Source: Streptococcus sp. S5 (GTDB taxonomy: Bacteria; Bacillota; Bacilli; Lactobacillales; Streptococcaceae). From it: 64,000 nt of DNA. Location: assembly GCF_034134805.1 (NCBI RefSeq), contig NZ_CP139419.1:1054001-1118000 (forward strand), written 5' to 3'. The notes beneath the pieces are model-generated. The model was given only the letters and a program-made list of their open reading frames with translations. It made no database searches and was not told the origin of the DNA. Both the position numbers and the translations under genes were made by a program. Position 1 is the first letter of the stretch. Each line of letters starts with the position of its first letter. Shown piece after piece: positions 53,106 through 61,885 of the stretch.

Positions 53106-53775
53106 TCTTATCGTCAAAAAATATAGTTTAAAACCCGTAAAGTACCAGATAGCTATACAGTCACTTTTGATAGGTTTTGTGTGTCTCTTAGGTGTTTTAC
53201 CAGTTTCAATCAATGATACTGTTGTACAATTATCTATAAAGCAAGCTCTTGTTTTTGCGTCAATGCTCTCTGTTAGTATTGGGTGTGTTAATGCATTTGT
53301 TGAGTTACAATCACACGAAACAAAACTGGTTTATTTGGTAAGTGGAAAAAGGATCTTAAGTTCAATTCGGATCCTGTTCGTAGAATTATGTGATGTAGTA
53401 CTACAATCAACCTTGTATTTCATTGTACTGCTTGTATGGTTTCATTTTTTTAGTAGCGAAAATGGTGTCAGTTTAGAACTTTTCAGTTTCTATTTGATTG
53501 GCTCCATCCAATATTTTTTAATTTCTTACTGCTTAAGTTATTTTTTCAAAAGTCCAATGGGGAGTTTAGCTATTTTGCTGCTATTTCCTATTTTGGTACA
53601 ACCATTCATAGAAAGAGTAGCGGAACCATTGACTAGTTATCTATTTTATAATATTATTGCGGAAACAATATTAGGGAGAGTTTCCTCTTTGCAACTCTGT
53701 ACTTACGTTATTGGACTTGTATGCTCACTTGGAGCAACTCTCTACCTCTTAGTAAGGAATCAAGAAGTTAAGTAG
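53086..53775 (+). CDS. Second membrane subunit of the ABC system (LanG-like)
   Basis: Hydrophobic protein of 229 residues with about six spans (for example near 22-42, 52-68, 105-125, 140-155, 160-178, 200-222). No recognisable motif; identified by position as the second permease of the three-gene ABC unit. RBS AGGAGGAAG lies inside the previous gene. Codon use is AT-rich like the other members of this island. The operon ends at 53878-53915. Confidence 0.7.
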   Translation: MARIFFSLIVKKYSLKPVKYQIAIQSLLIGFVCLLGVLPVSINDTVVQLSIKQALVFASMLSVSIGCVNAFVELQSHETKLVYLVSGKRILSSIRILFVELCDVVLQSTLYFIVLLVWFHFFSSENGVSLELFSFYLIGSIQYFLISYCLSYFFKSPMGSLAILLLFPILVQPFIERVAEPLTSYLFYNIIAETILGRVSSLQLCTYVIGLVCSLGATLYLLVRNQEVK

Positions 53776-53877
53776 TAAATTGATTTCGTAAAAATGATAC
53801 CGATGAGCAAACCTTGCTAATTTTGTATATCATGGACACTGATGTTTATTACGTATTGCATGGTTTTAGAATAAAAG

Positions 53878-53920
53878 ACAAGACTTTCGAAGTAATTGCG
53901 AGAGTCTTGTTTAGTTTTTA
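53878..53920 (+). terminator. Terminator in the 299-bp gap before uvrB
   Basis: ACAAGACT pairs with AGTCTTGT around a 17-nt loop, followed by TTAGTTTTTA. The rest of the gap 53776-54074 is AT-rich, holds the uvrB promoter (TAAAAT near 54045) and a 24-codon minus-strand frame at about 53944-54018 that may be a gene remnant. Confidence 0.75.
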
Positions 53921-54074
53921 TGCTAATGCGTGTCCAATTAATTAGATTGTAATTCGCTCATGTACCAATTTAATGGATCGTTCTGTAACCTGTTGTCTTC
54001 TCTCTTCATTCCTCATCACAGAGAATTCTGGTGATTTATGGTAAAATAAGGTCTATATATGTGAGGACAAAGAG

Positions 54075-56063
54075 ATGATTAATCGAATTACAGATAACAA
54101 ATTTAAACTAGTATCCAAATACCAACCGTCTGGGGATCAACCGCAGGCCATCGAGCAGTTGGTAGATAACATCGAGGGTGGTGAGAAGGCGCAAATCCTG
54201 ATGGGAGCGACTGGTACGGGGAAGACCTACACTATGAGTCAGGTCATTGCCCAGGTCAATAAGCCGACCTTGGTCATCGCCCACAATAAAACGCTAGCGG
54301 GCCAGCTCTATGGGGAGTTCAAGGAATTTTTCCCTGAAAATGCGGTCGAGTACTTCGTATCTTACTACGATTACTACCAGCCTGAAGCCTATGTGCCATC
54401 AAGCGATACCTATATCGAAAAGGATAGTTCGGTCAATGATGAGATTGACAAGCTTCGTCACTCAGCAACCTCAGCTCTTTTAGAACGAAATGACGTCATT
54501 GTCGTTGCGTCTGTTTCTTGTATCTATGGTTTGGGTTCGCCTAAGGAATATGCTGACAGCGTAGTGAGCTTGCGTCCAGGTCTCGAAATTTCTCGTGATA
54601 AACTGCTGAACGACTTGGTGGACATACAGTTTGAGCGCAATGACATCGACTTTCAACGGGGAAAATTCCGTGTCCGTGGGGATGTGGTGGAGATTTTCCC
54701 AGCCTCTCGTGATGAGCATGCCTTTCGAGTAGAGTTTTTCGGAGACGAGATTGACCGTATCCGTGAAGTTGAAGCTCTAACTGGTCAAGTTCTCGGTGAA
54801 GTGGACCATTTGGCGATTTTTCCAGCCACTCACTTTGTGACCAATGACGACCATATGGAAGTGGCCATTGCCAAGATTCAGGCTGAACTGGAAGAGCAGT
54901 TAAAGGTCTTTGAAAAAGAAGGCAAGCTCTTGGAAGCCCAACGCCTGAAGCAACGGACCGAGTACGACATTGAAATGTTGCGAGAGATGGGCTACACCAA
55001 TGGGGTGGAAAACTACTCCCGTCATATGGACGGACGGAGTGAAGGTGAGCCACCTTATACCCTTCTTGACTTCTTCCCAGAAGATTTTCTTATTATGATT
55101 GACGAAAGCCACATGACCATGGGGCAAATCAAGGGCATGTACAACGGAGACCGCTCGCGCAAGGAGATGTTGGTCAACTATGGCTTCCGTTTGCCATCTG
55201 CTTTGGATAACCGGCCTCTGCGTCGTGAAGAGTTTGAAAGCCACGTCCACCAGATTGTCTATGTCTCTGCGACACCAGGTGACTATGAGATGGAACAAAC
55301 GGACACTATCATCGAGCAAATCATTCGTCCGACAGGTCTTCTGGATCCTGAGGTGGAAGTACGCCCGACTATGGGGCAAATGGATGATCTCCTGGGTGAG
55401 ATCAATGCGCGTGTGGAACGTGGAGAGCGGACCTTTGTTACGACCTTGACTAAGAAGATGGCAGAAGATTTGACGGATTACTTTAAGGAAATGGGTGTCA
55501 AGGTCAAATACATGCACTCGGATATTAAGACCTTGGAGCGGACGGAGATTATTCGTGATTTGCGTTTGGGCGTCTTTGATGTCTTGGTCGGAATCAACCT
55601 CCTTCGGGAAGGGATTGACGTACCAGAAGTTAGTCTGGTGGCCATTCTCGATGCGGACAAGGAAGGTTTTCTCCGCAATGAACGCGGACTCATCCAGACT
55701 ATCGGTCGTGCAGCCCGTAATAGCGAAGGTCATGTCATCATGTATGCGGACACCATGACCCAGTCTATGCAACGTGCGATTGATGAAACAGCCCGGCGTC
55801 GTCAGATCCAGATGGCCTATAATGAAGAGCATGGCATTGTGCCACAAACCATCAAAAAGGAAATCCGTGATCTCATCTCTGTTACCAAGGCGGTGGCCAA
55901 AGAAGAGGACAAGGAAGTGGATATCACCAGTCTCAACCGCCAAGAGCGTAAGGAACTGGTCAAGAAACTGCAAGGTCAAATGCAAGAAGCCGTGGAAGTG
56001 CTTGATTTCGAACTGGCAGCACAGATCCGCGATATGATGTTGGAAGTCAAGGCCTTGGATTGA
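54075..56063 (+). CDS. uvrB: UvrABC excinuclease subunit B
   Basis: Damage-verification helicase of nucleotide excision repair, 662 residues. Walker A GATGTGKT (44-51), the beta-hairpin region [21 protein letters not shown] (near 92-113) that clamps the strand, DESH Walker B (IDESHMTMG), motif [11 protein letters not shown] and a C-terminal UVR motif ([17 protein letters not shown]) that recruits UvrC. RBS GAGGACAAAGAG precedes ATG. The codon use is GC-richer than the neighbouring island. uvrC is in the same window, but 50 kb away and not co-transcribed. Confidence 0.98.
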   Translation: MINRITDNKFKLVSKYQPSGDQPQAIEQLVDNIEGGEKAQILMGATGTGKTYTMSQVIAQVNKPTLVIAHNKTLAGQLYGEFKEFFPENAVEYFVSYYDYYQPEAYVPSSDTYIEKDSSVNDEIDKLRHSATSALLERNDVIVVASVSCIYGLGSPKEYADSVVSLRPGLEISRDKLLNDLVDIQFERNDIDFQRGKFRVRGDVVEIFPASRDEHAFRVEFFGDEIDRIREVEALTGQVLGEVDHLAIFPATHFVTNDDHMEVAIAKIQAELEEQLKVFEKEGKLLEAQRLKQRTEYDIEMLREMGYTNGVENYSRHMDGRSEGEPPYTLLDFFPEDFLIMIDESHMTMGQIKGMYNGDRSRKEMLVNYGFRLPSALDNRPLRREEFESHVHQIVYVSATPGDYEMEQTDTIIEQIIRPTGLLDPEVEVRPTMGQMDDLLGEINARVERGERTFVTTLTKKMAEDLTDYFKEMGVKVKYMHSDIKTLERTEIIRDLRLGVFDVLVGINLLREGIDVPEVSLVAILDADKEGFLRNERGLIQTIGRAARNSEGHVIMYADTMTQSMQRAIDETARRRQIQMAYNEEHGIVPQTIKKEIRDLISVTKAVAKEEDKEVDITSLNRQERKELVKKLQGQMQEAVEVLDFELAAQIRDMMLEVKALD

Positions 56064-56072
56064 GGGATAAAT

Positions 56073-56636
56073 ATGATCGATTTAAGAAAACTAATAGAAG
56101 AAGATTTGGTGCCTTTGTGGGAAATTGCTTATTCACAATCTAATCCAATTTGGAAGCAGTATGACGCTCCCTATTATGACGATTATCAGTATTTTCCTAA
56201 TTTTCAAGAATTTAAACTACAAAAATTAGAATCCACTCTAAACAACTCAAATCGCCTTGGTATTTTTGTTGATGATAAACTAGTTGGGACTGTTTCGCGC
56301 TACTGGGTATGTAAAGAAACAAGATGGATGGAATTGGGAATTTGTATTTATGATAACAAATTTTGGAACTCTGGAATTGGAAAAGCTGCTATGCTACAGT
56401 GGATAGATCGGACATTTCAGGATTACTTGGAGTTGGAGCATCTTGGTTTAACAACTTGGTCAGGAAATTTTGGTATGATGAAATTGGCTGAAAAATTAAG
56501 AATGAAAAAAGAAGCTCATATTCCAAAAGTTCGTTATTATCAAGGTGTTTATTATGATAGTATTAAATACGGCATTTTGAGAGAAGAATGGGAGGAAGCA
56601 AATGGTCATCACTGTCAAACAGATGGAAACTCCTGA
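56073..56636 (+). CDS. GNAT acetyltransferase 1
   Basis: N-acetyltransferase of 187 residues, similar to ribosomal-protein/antibiotic acetyltransferase-type RimJ members. The acetyl-CoA pyrophosphate-binding loop is NSGIGKAAM (near 108-116) after the ELGICIYDNKFW strand. Substrate unknown. It starts 9 bp after uvrB and overlaps the next acetyltransferase by 35 bp. AT-rich codon use. Confidence 0.85.
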   Translation: MIDLRKLIEEDLVPLWEIAYSQSNPIWKQYDAPYYDDYQYFPNFQEFKLQKLESTLNNSNRLGIFVDDKLVGTVSRYWVCKETRWMELGICIYDNKFWNSGIGKAAMLQWIDRTFQDYLELEHLGLTTWSGNFGMMKLAEKLRMKKEAHIPKVRYYQGVYYDSIKYGILREEWEEANGHHCQTDGNS

Positions 56637-57099
56637 AGAGATAGAAGGCAAGTCCCTCGTTCATTGGCAAACGTGGAGAGAGGCTTATGATGACCTTTTA
56701 CCCGCGGATTTTCAGGAGACGATGACATTAGAAAAATGTCGATTCTTTATTCAAAAATATCCAGAAAATACCTTGATTGCGATGGATGGAAAGAAGGTTG
56801 TTGGATTTATCAGCTATGGAAATTACCGTGATGAGACCATTCAAGCTGGTGAAATCATTGCCTTATATGTTTTAAAAGATTACTATGGAAAAGGTGTGAG
56901 TAAAAAGTTAATGCATGCTGCATTTGTTGCTCTTGATCAATTCTCTGAAATTTATTTATGGGTATTGAAAGATAATAAGCGAGCCATTGCTTTCTATCAA
57001 AAAATGGGTTTTACTTTTGATGGCCAAGAACAAATACTTAAACTTGGAAAACCTGTTAAGGAATTGCGGATGATATGTTCTTCAAATAAAAATTCCTAA
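56602..57099 (+). CDS. GNAT acetyltransferase 2
   Basis: Second GNAT protein, 165 residues, of the GNAT subgroup with an N-terminal W-x-x-x-Y-x-D segment (HWQTWREAYDDLLPADF). Motif A is YYGKGVSKKLM (near 94-104) and the C-terminal FYQKMGFTFDGQE is the typical final strand. ATG 56602 follows GGGAGGAAGC inside the previous gene. Different from GNAT 1 in sequence, so not a recent duplication. Substrate unknown. Confidence 0.88.
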   Translation: MVITVKQMETPEEIEGKSLVHWQTWREAYDDLLPADFQETMTLEKCRFFIQKYPENTLIAMDGKKVVGFISYGNYRDETIQAGEIIALYVLKDYYGKGVSKKLMHAAFVALDQFSEIYLWVLKDNKRAIAFYQKMGFTFDGQEQILKLGKPVKELRMICSSNKNS

Positions 57100-57192
57100 A
57101 GGACCTATCTATCAATCTTTGAACCATTATTAATTAATCAAGTAAAAATATAAAAGAGATAGAATGAACCAAAGAGATGAAGGAGAAGACGA

Positions 57193-57816
57193 ATGAAGAT
57201 TCTAGTCATCAATGGGCATCCGGATAAGGAAAGTTACTGTCAGGCAATTTTTAAAACCATTGTCGAAACAATTGACTCAAATCGCCACGAGCTTAAAGTG
57301 ATTAATCTCAATGAAGAGGACTTTGATCCGGTTCTTCGCTATGGCTACCGAAAGCGGATGGAGGAAGATTCCTTTATCCTTCGTTCTCAAGAATGGATCC
57401 AGTGGGCGGATCACCTGATCTTTGTCTATCCCATCTGGTGGAGTAGTATGCCTAGCCTTATGAAGGGCTGGATCGATCGGGTCTTTACACCGGGGATTGC
57501 TTACTCGGCCAATGACCAAGGAAACTTTATCTGGAATTACCTCAGAGGTAAGCAATTTAAGAAGTTGCTTAAAGGCAAAACAGCTAGTATCTATGCGACC
57601 TCCATGGCGCCTACTTGGTGGTACAAGATCTTTTCAGGCCCTCTCAACATTCCGGATAGTTATGGCATCTCTGTTTTGAAGAATGCCGTCTTGAACCACT
57701 GTGGGATTAAAACCAAGCGCGTCTGCATCTTAGGAGAAGTCGGCCGCGATGTGAATACCGCTAGCATGCGGGAACTGCATCTCAAAAAGGTCGCAGCAGA
57801 AGTGAAAAAACTCTGA
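57193..57816 (+). CDS. NAD(P)H-dependent flavin oxidoreductase (flavodoxin-like)
   Basis: Protein of 207 residues with the flavodoxin-2/NQO1 fold. MKILVINGHPDKESYC is the FMN-phosphate loop; YPIWWSSMPSLMKGWIDRVF (near 80-99) is the second flavin-contact motif. Members reduce quinones or regulate potassium efflux (KefF/KefG), but no kef gene is near. RBS GAAGGAGAAGACGA precedes ATG. Confidence 0.88.
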   Translation: MKILVINGHPDKESYCQAIFKTIVETIDSNRHELKVINLNEEDFDPVLRYGYRKRMEEDSFILRSQEWIQWADHLIFVYPIWWSSMPSLMKGWIDRVFTPGIAYSANDQGNFIWNYLRGKQFKKLLKGKTASIYATSMAPTWWYKIFSGPLNIPDSYGISVLKNAVLNHCGIKTKRVCILGEVGRDVNTASMRELHLKKVAAEVKKL

Positions 57817-57837
57817 GTAAATCCTTAACGTTAGGAA

Positions 57838-58377
57838 ATGAGGGTAATGAAGCAGAAGAAAAATACTGTAAAGAAGGTCAACCATGAAAATAGAATAAAG
57901 AGTAAAAGAAGCTGGTTAGATCGCTTAAACCTGTGGCTTGAAAAGCATTCAGGTATTGGTATGCTTTTGGATTTTATCATGTTTTTAGCAATGGGAGCGG
58001 CCCTAGGTGTCTTTCTTTTTGACAATCATCTAATCCCAAGGACTTACCGTGATTTTAATTATCTATTTCCCTTATTTATGAATCTATATTTATTGCTAAA
58101 TGGATTGTATTTTAATGTCTTTCGAGTGCAGAAAGAAGACCGAGCTTCCATTGAATTTTTCGCAACCGTCTTTTTGTACGTGAATGCAATTACGTCTGTT
58201 GTGCATATTGGGTTTGGGATCAAAGGACGACGTATGGGAGATTATATTCCAGCACTTTACACCTTGAATCTGAAATACATCTGGTTTCCTATCGTGACCT
58301 ATGCGATCTTCTTTATTCTAGCGGCCTTGACCTTATTCATAATAAAATTGAGGAAAAAGAAGAGAAAGCAGGAATGA
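57838..58377 (+). CDS. Membrane protein of unknown function, first of a pair
   Basis: Encodes 179 residues with a basic N-terminus (KQKKNTVKKVNHENRIKSKR), four spans (about 40-58, 68-88, 102-125, 145-170) and a Lys/Arg tail. No family recognised. Several in-frame ATG codons (57838, 57847) are possible. The next gene overlaps by 4 bp (ATGA), so both belong together; basic ends on the cytoplasmic side follow the positive-inside rule. Confidence 0.65.
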   Translation: MRVMKQKKNTVKKVNHENRIKSKRSWLDRLNLWLEKHSGIGMLLDFIMFLAMGAALGVFLFDNHLIPRTYRDFNYLFPLFMNLYLLLNGLYFNVFRVQKEDRASIEFFATVFLYVNAITSVVHIGFGIKGRRMGDYIPALYTLNLKYIWFPIVTYAIFFILAALTLFIIKLRKKKRKQE

Positions 58378-58805
58378 TTAAACTCATAAAAGTATTTCAA
58401 ATTATTTATATTCTTTTACTGACTTTCATGTTTGCCAACTTCCTATTAGGATTGTTTGGCTACGCATTTACTCCACTTCTTTGGAATCCCTGGCTGTATC
58501 TTGGAGCAGTGACGGCTTTTAGTCACATCTGGTATCACTTCTATCGAAATCATGCTCCAAATTGGAAGAATCTTGTTAGTGTTCTTTTGAGTCTCTTTGA
58601 TATGGTGATTCTGGTATTTTTCATTGAGTTGATTTTTACCTTTGATGGCCAGGGTCCGGTTACGATTCACTCGGAATATTCGTTAAAAGAGGAGACCATT
58701 ATCTTTGAGAGAGGCTTTCTTTTGGATATTTTTGATGAATACCATGAGCTGGTAAATCCCTTTGCGATGAAGAAAGAAGTAAAGAAAAAAGTTTATTTTG
58801 ATTGA
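58374..58805 (+). CDS. Membrane protein of unknown function, second of a pair
   Basis: Encodes 143 residues with three spans near the N-terminus (about 8-28, 35-55, 65-90) and a polar C-terminal 50 residues (IHSEYSLKEETIIFERGF...). No family recognised. It is translated from an ATGA overlap with the preceding gene, implying a two-component membrane assembly or co-regulated pair. Confidence 0.65.
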   Translation: MIKLIKVFQIIYILLLTFMFANFLLGLFGYAFTPLLWNPWLYLGAVTAFSHIWYHFYRNHAPNWKNLVSVLLSLFDMVILVFFIELIFTFDGQGPVTIHSEYSLKEETIIFERGFLLDIFDEYHELVNPFAMKKEVKKKVYFD

Positions 58806-58831
58806 TGTATTACATCATAGAAAGGAAATAT

Positions 58832-59299
58832 ATGTCACGTACAACGCCTACTACACTGTGCAATCTTTGCATGGTCGAAGATCTTGAAAATGGGAAAGTA
58901 GTCCTCCAATACCGCTCACCTGAAAAGACTCACTGGGCTGGCTATGCTTTTCCAGGTGGCCATATAGAAGAAGGAGAAAGTCTTGCAGAATCCGTCATTC
59001 GTGAAGTTTACGAAGAGACAGGACTGACAATTGCAGATCCAAAACTGGTCGCAGTCAAAGACTGGCCACAAGATGAGGGCGGCCGCTACATCGTCTTTTG
59101 CTACAAAGCGACAGAATTTACAGGCCAGCTAAGATCGTCTGAAGAAGGAGAAGTTTATTGGGTTGAGAAGGATCAATTAGAAAAGTTGGACTTGTCCTAC
59201 GATATGCTTCCTCTGCTGGAAGTGATGGAAGACCCGGACTTGTCAGAGTTCTATTATCGCAAACGGACAGACGATGATTGGGAAAAATTAAGATTTTAA
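58832..59299 (+). CDS. NUDIX hydrolase (8-oxo-dGTP diphosphatase-like)
   Basis: Hydrolase of 155 residues. The Nudix box lies at 43-65 with G43, E49, R57, E58, E61, E62 and G64 in the required spacing. It resembles MutT/8-oxo-dGTP diphosphatase members, which remove oxidised nucleotides, but substrate cannot be fixed from sequence. ATG 58832 is chosen since GAAAGGAAATAT precedes it; an upstream in-frame ATG (58802) has no RBS. Confidence 0.9.
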   Translation: MSRTTPTTLCNLCMVEDLENGKVVLQYRSPEKTHWAGYAFPGGHIEEGESLAESVIREVYEETGLTIADPKLVAVKDWPQDEGGRYIVFCYKATEFTGQLRSSEEGEVYWVEKDQLEKLDLSYDMLPLLEVMEDPDLSEFYYRKRTDDDWEKLRF

Positions 59300-59302
59300 G
59301 GA

Positions 59303-59330
59303 AAGGGCTAGAGGTATCTAGCTTTTTTTG
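59303..59330 (+). terminator. NUDIX gene terminator
   Basis: GCTAGA pairs with TCTAGC around GGTA, then TTTTTTT. Confidence 0.88.
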
Positions 59331-59453
59331 CTTGTAAGGTGAAAGAAGAAAGAATATTCCATTCGTGCTTGAATCTGCTCAGAAAAAGTACTATAGTATA
59401 AGCATAAAATACAATTGTAATCTTTTATACTGTGAATGGAAAGAAGGCAAGAT

Positions 59454-59594
59454 ATGAAATTACAATTTAGAATCCTTATAGGAATTTGCTTCTTGATCGG
59501 TGCCTTAGTCTTTGCCTTTCAAAAGGAATGGTTATACGCTTTGCTGTTGCTTTTAGTTGGGGCTTCTTACCTTTATAAAGGAGTGCATCGATGA
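59454..59594 (+). CDS. Small membrane protein (46 aa) coupled to ABC transporter
   Basis: ATG AAA TTA CAA TTT opens a 46-codon frame ending TGA 59592-59594. Two hydrophobic segments (about 6-22 and 27-41, ILIGICFLIGALVFAF and LYALLLLLVGASYLY) make it a predicted hairpin membrane protein. RBS GGAAAGAAGGCAAG. Its stop overlaps the ABC ATPase start (ATGA), so it is part of the operon and may be an accessory subunit or leader-coupling peptide. No family recognised. Confidence 0.65.
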   Translation: MKLQFRILIGICFLIGALVFAFQKEWLYALLLLLVGASYLYKGVHR

Positions 59595-60295
59595 AGAGTG
59601 AGTGTTTAAACATCAAGGGGCTAAATGTTTGGTATAAAAAAGACAAGCCCGTTATTAAAGACACGAATGTGCTTGTACCCAATCATTCTGTAGTAGGGTT
59701 GATTGGTCGAAATGGAGCAGGGAAGACAACCTTGCTAAAAGCCTTAAGTAGTGTCTTTGATCATCGGCAGTATGCAGTTGAGACTGTTACTATAGAAGAC
59801 AAGGCGACCTCTTTTCATACGAATTTCTATAAGAGCCGTACTTATACAGTTTTTACTGAAAACAATAGTTTTTTAAACTGGGATTTTGTTCATTATTTTA
59901 ATTTTGTCTGTCGTTTGTATCATCGAAAGAGGGATGAAACGTTATTGCAGGACCTGATCTCAGGCTTTCATTTTGAAGAATTTCTCAATACCGATATCGG
60001 TAGTTTGTCAACGGGAAATAAGAAGAAAGTCTTCCTGATCACAGCTTTTTATCTCAAACCTTCCCTCCTTATTTTGGACGAACCATTTGATGGCCTTGAT
60101 TTTGATGCGACAGAATTTCTATATGGTTTACTATTGCAGTATAAAGAAGAAGGCGCTATTCTGATGAGTTCGCATATAGCAGAGAGTATCGTTCGAGTCT
60201 GTGATACAGCTTATACTATTGAAGATGGTCACCTAGACGCGATCGAATCGAATTTAGAAGATTGGTTTCATGACGTCAATCGTCAAAGGGGGTAG
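59591..60295 (+). CDS. ABC transporter ATPase with unusual signature
   Basis: ATPase of 234 residues. Walker A GRNGAGKTT and Walker B LLILDEPFDGLD are normal, but the signature reads LSTGNKKKVFL instead of LSGGQ-. It resembles BcrA/YtrB-like ATPases that pair with a separate membrane protein. ATGA overlap with the 46-residue protein and 3-bp distance to the permease show an operon. Substrate unknown. The region ahead of it (59395-59450) contains the short palindromes ACTATAGT and TACAATTGTA, which could be an operator. Confidence 0.88.
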   Translation: MKSECLNIKGLNVWYKKDKPVIKDTNVLVPNHSVVGLIGRNGAGKTTLLKALSSVFDHRQYAVETVTIEDKATSFHTNFYKSRTYTVFTENNSFLNWDFVHYFNFVCRLYHRKRDETLLQDLISGFHFEEFLNTDIGSLSTGNKKKVFLITAFYLKPSLLILDEPFDGLDFDATEFLYGLLLQYKEEGAILMSSHIAESIVRVCDTAYTIEDGHLDAIESNLEDWFHDVNRQRG

Positions 60296-60298
60296 AGC

Positions 60299-61396
60299 AT
60301 GCTACTAGCAATTTTTAGAGATTTGGTATCCAAAAATCGGCTCTTCTTGTTCTTGACTTCCTTAGCCTTTGCTCTTTATTACCATCTTGTTGGGGCCAAA
60401 TTTTCTACGAGCTTTCAAGTTTTCTTGATCAGTACGGCTATTGTCACTGCTCTATCAACCTTTCAATTGTTGTATTCCTACTTTTCGATGGACAGGGTCC
60501 AGGCCTATTACCAGCTTCCGTTGTCTCTCAATCGTTTCAAAGGTTCTTTTCTGACAGTAACCTTTCTTCTTAATTTGCTGGAGCGCGTGCTGTTATTGAT
60601 CCTCTTTTTGGGAGTCAAGTTAGACCTGCCACAATCCTTTAAGCTTGTCCTCCTATCTTTACTGGTGGTATTGAGTGTGTTTTATGTCTTTATCCAGTTC
60701 AATACACGGCCCAGTTTTCTAGGAGGGGTGCTCATTTTTGTAACGACTGTTCTTACAGTATCTTCTTTATGGGTCCAACAAGTGTCCTATATGATCTTAC
60801 TGTCAGCCCTCCTTGCTGTCTTAATTTTTAAAAATGAGGACCTGGTCGCGATTTCAAAAAATGATCAGTTGCTCGTCGCAAAGAGAAGAAGTGGAAATTA
60901 TTTTTGGATTTCCTTGTTTCAAGAGCGCTATTTTTCCATCAATTTTGTCTTTACCCTCATCTTCCTCCTTCTCATTCTGATACAGGATTATGATGCTCCT
61001 TTAAAAATCATCATTCTTTTAACGATGGCTTCTGTCAATACGCCATTAACCACCCTCATTTCCGCGGATAAAGATTTGATTGATCATGTTAAGTCCCTTC
61101 CTAAGAGTCGCTTCTTTTACTTGATGTATTACCGTGTATTGCTGACTTATTTCTTAGCTGTGAATCTATTTGTTGCTCTACTATTAAAAATGGTGGTCCT
61201 GCCTGACTTGGGGATTCTATTTTTACTAGGAGTCATGATTCTAGCAGTAGTGGAAGCTGTTTTGCACTTACTTATTGAAATCTATTTCCCTTTAAGAAAA
61301 TGGAATTTAAAGAGGGAATGTTGGAAGCACCCACGAAAATACATTGTTCCTAGTATCGTCTTCTTACTTAGTTGGAGTCTCCTTTTCTGTTTCTAA
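60299..61396 (+). CDS. ABC-2-type membrane subunit
   Basis: Hydrophobic protein of 365 residues with about nine to ten spans, arranged in pairs. No motif recognised; assigned as the permease partner because it starts 3 bp after the ATPase gene with RBS AAAGGGGGTAGAGC. The residue pattern and charge of loops differ from the LanEG-like permeases at 52293. A role in antimicrobial export or lipid-linked transport is possible, but not demonstrated by sequence. Confidence 0.75.
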   Translation: MLLAIFRDLVSKNRLFLFLTSLAFALYYHLVGAKFSTSFQVFLISTAIVTALSTFQLLYSYFSMDRVQAYYQLPLSLNRFKGSFLTVTFLLNLLERVLLLILFLGVKLDLPQSFKLVLLSLLVVLSVFYVFIQFNTRPSFLGGVLIFVTTVLTVSSLWVQQVSYMILLSALLAVLIFKNEDLVAISKNDQLLVAKRRSGNYFWISLFQERYFSINFVFTLIFLLLILIQDYDAPLKIIILLTMASVNTPLTTLISADKDLIDHVKSLPKSRFFYLMYYRVLLTYFLAVNLFVALLLKMVVLPDLGILFLLGVMILAVVEAVLHLLIEIYFPLRKWNLKRECWKHPRKYIVPSIVFLLSWSLLFCF

Positions 61397-61456
61397 GGAA
61401 TTGCTCCTTCGCTTGTATCTATACCTTAATTGTAGTATGATAGAGGAGTTGAAAAG

Positions 61457-61885
61457 ATGCTAGAAAAGGTGGCAAGTAATATGAAAGATTTTCACTTTGA
61501 TGCAATTGCTGCATTTGAAAATTATGAAATCGAAAAGATGAGAGATGGCCATGTGGTGGTGACAACCAAGGTCGTGGAATCATCGCTCAATTATTATGGA
61601 AATGCGCACGGAGGCTATCTCTTTACCCTGTGTGACCAAGTCAGTGGGTTGGTCGTGGTTTCTCAAGGGGTCGATGGGGTAACCTTGCAATCCTCAATCA
61701 ATTACTTGAAAGCAGGGCGTCTAGGTGATGTCCTCACGATCCATGGTGAATGTGTCCACAGTGGACGGACGACTCGAGTTGTGGATGTCGATATTACCAA
61801 TCAAGACGGAGCCAATGTCTGCAAGGCAACCTTTACGATGTTTGTTACGGGAGTGAGAGATGAATCCGCACAAGTACGCATTTAA
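61457..61885 (+). CDS. PaaI-type hotdog-fold thioesterase
   Basis: Acyl-CoA thioesterase-like protein of 142 residues. The hotdog signature NYYGNAHGGYLFTLCDQVSGLVV (near 44-66) carries the conserved HGG and the catalytic Asp within the helix. LQSSINYLKAGRLGDVL is the strand following the helix. Substrate acyl group unknown. The HAD gene overlaps its end by 26 bp, so the two are co-translated. Confidence 0.88.
   Translation: MLEKVASNMKDFHFDAIAAFENYEIEKMRDGHVVVTTKVVESSLNYYGNAHGGYLFTLCDQVSGLVVVSQGVDGVTLQSSINYLKAGRLGDVLTIHGECVHSGRTTRVVDVDITNQDGANVCKATFTMFVTGVRDESAQVRI

Noticed and set aside
54900..55985. 361-codon open frame antisense to uvrB
   Set aside because: It lies entirely opposite a highly conserved gene, lacks an RBS and has the composition expected of a complementary-strand shadow.
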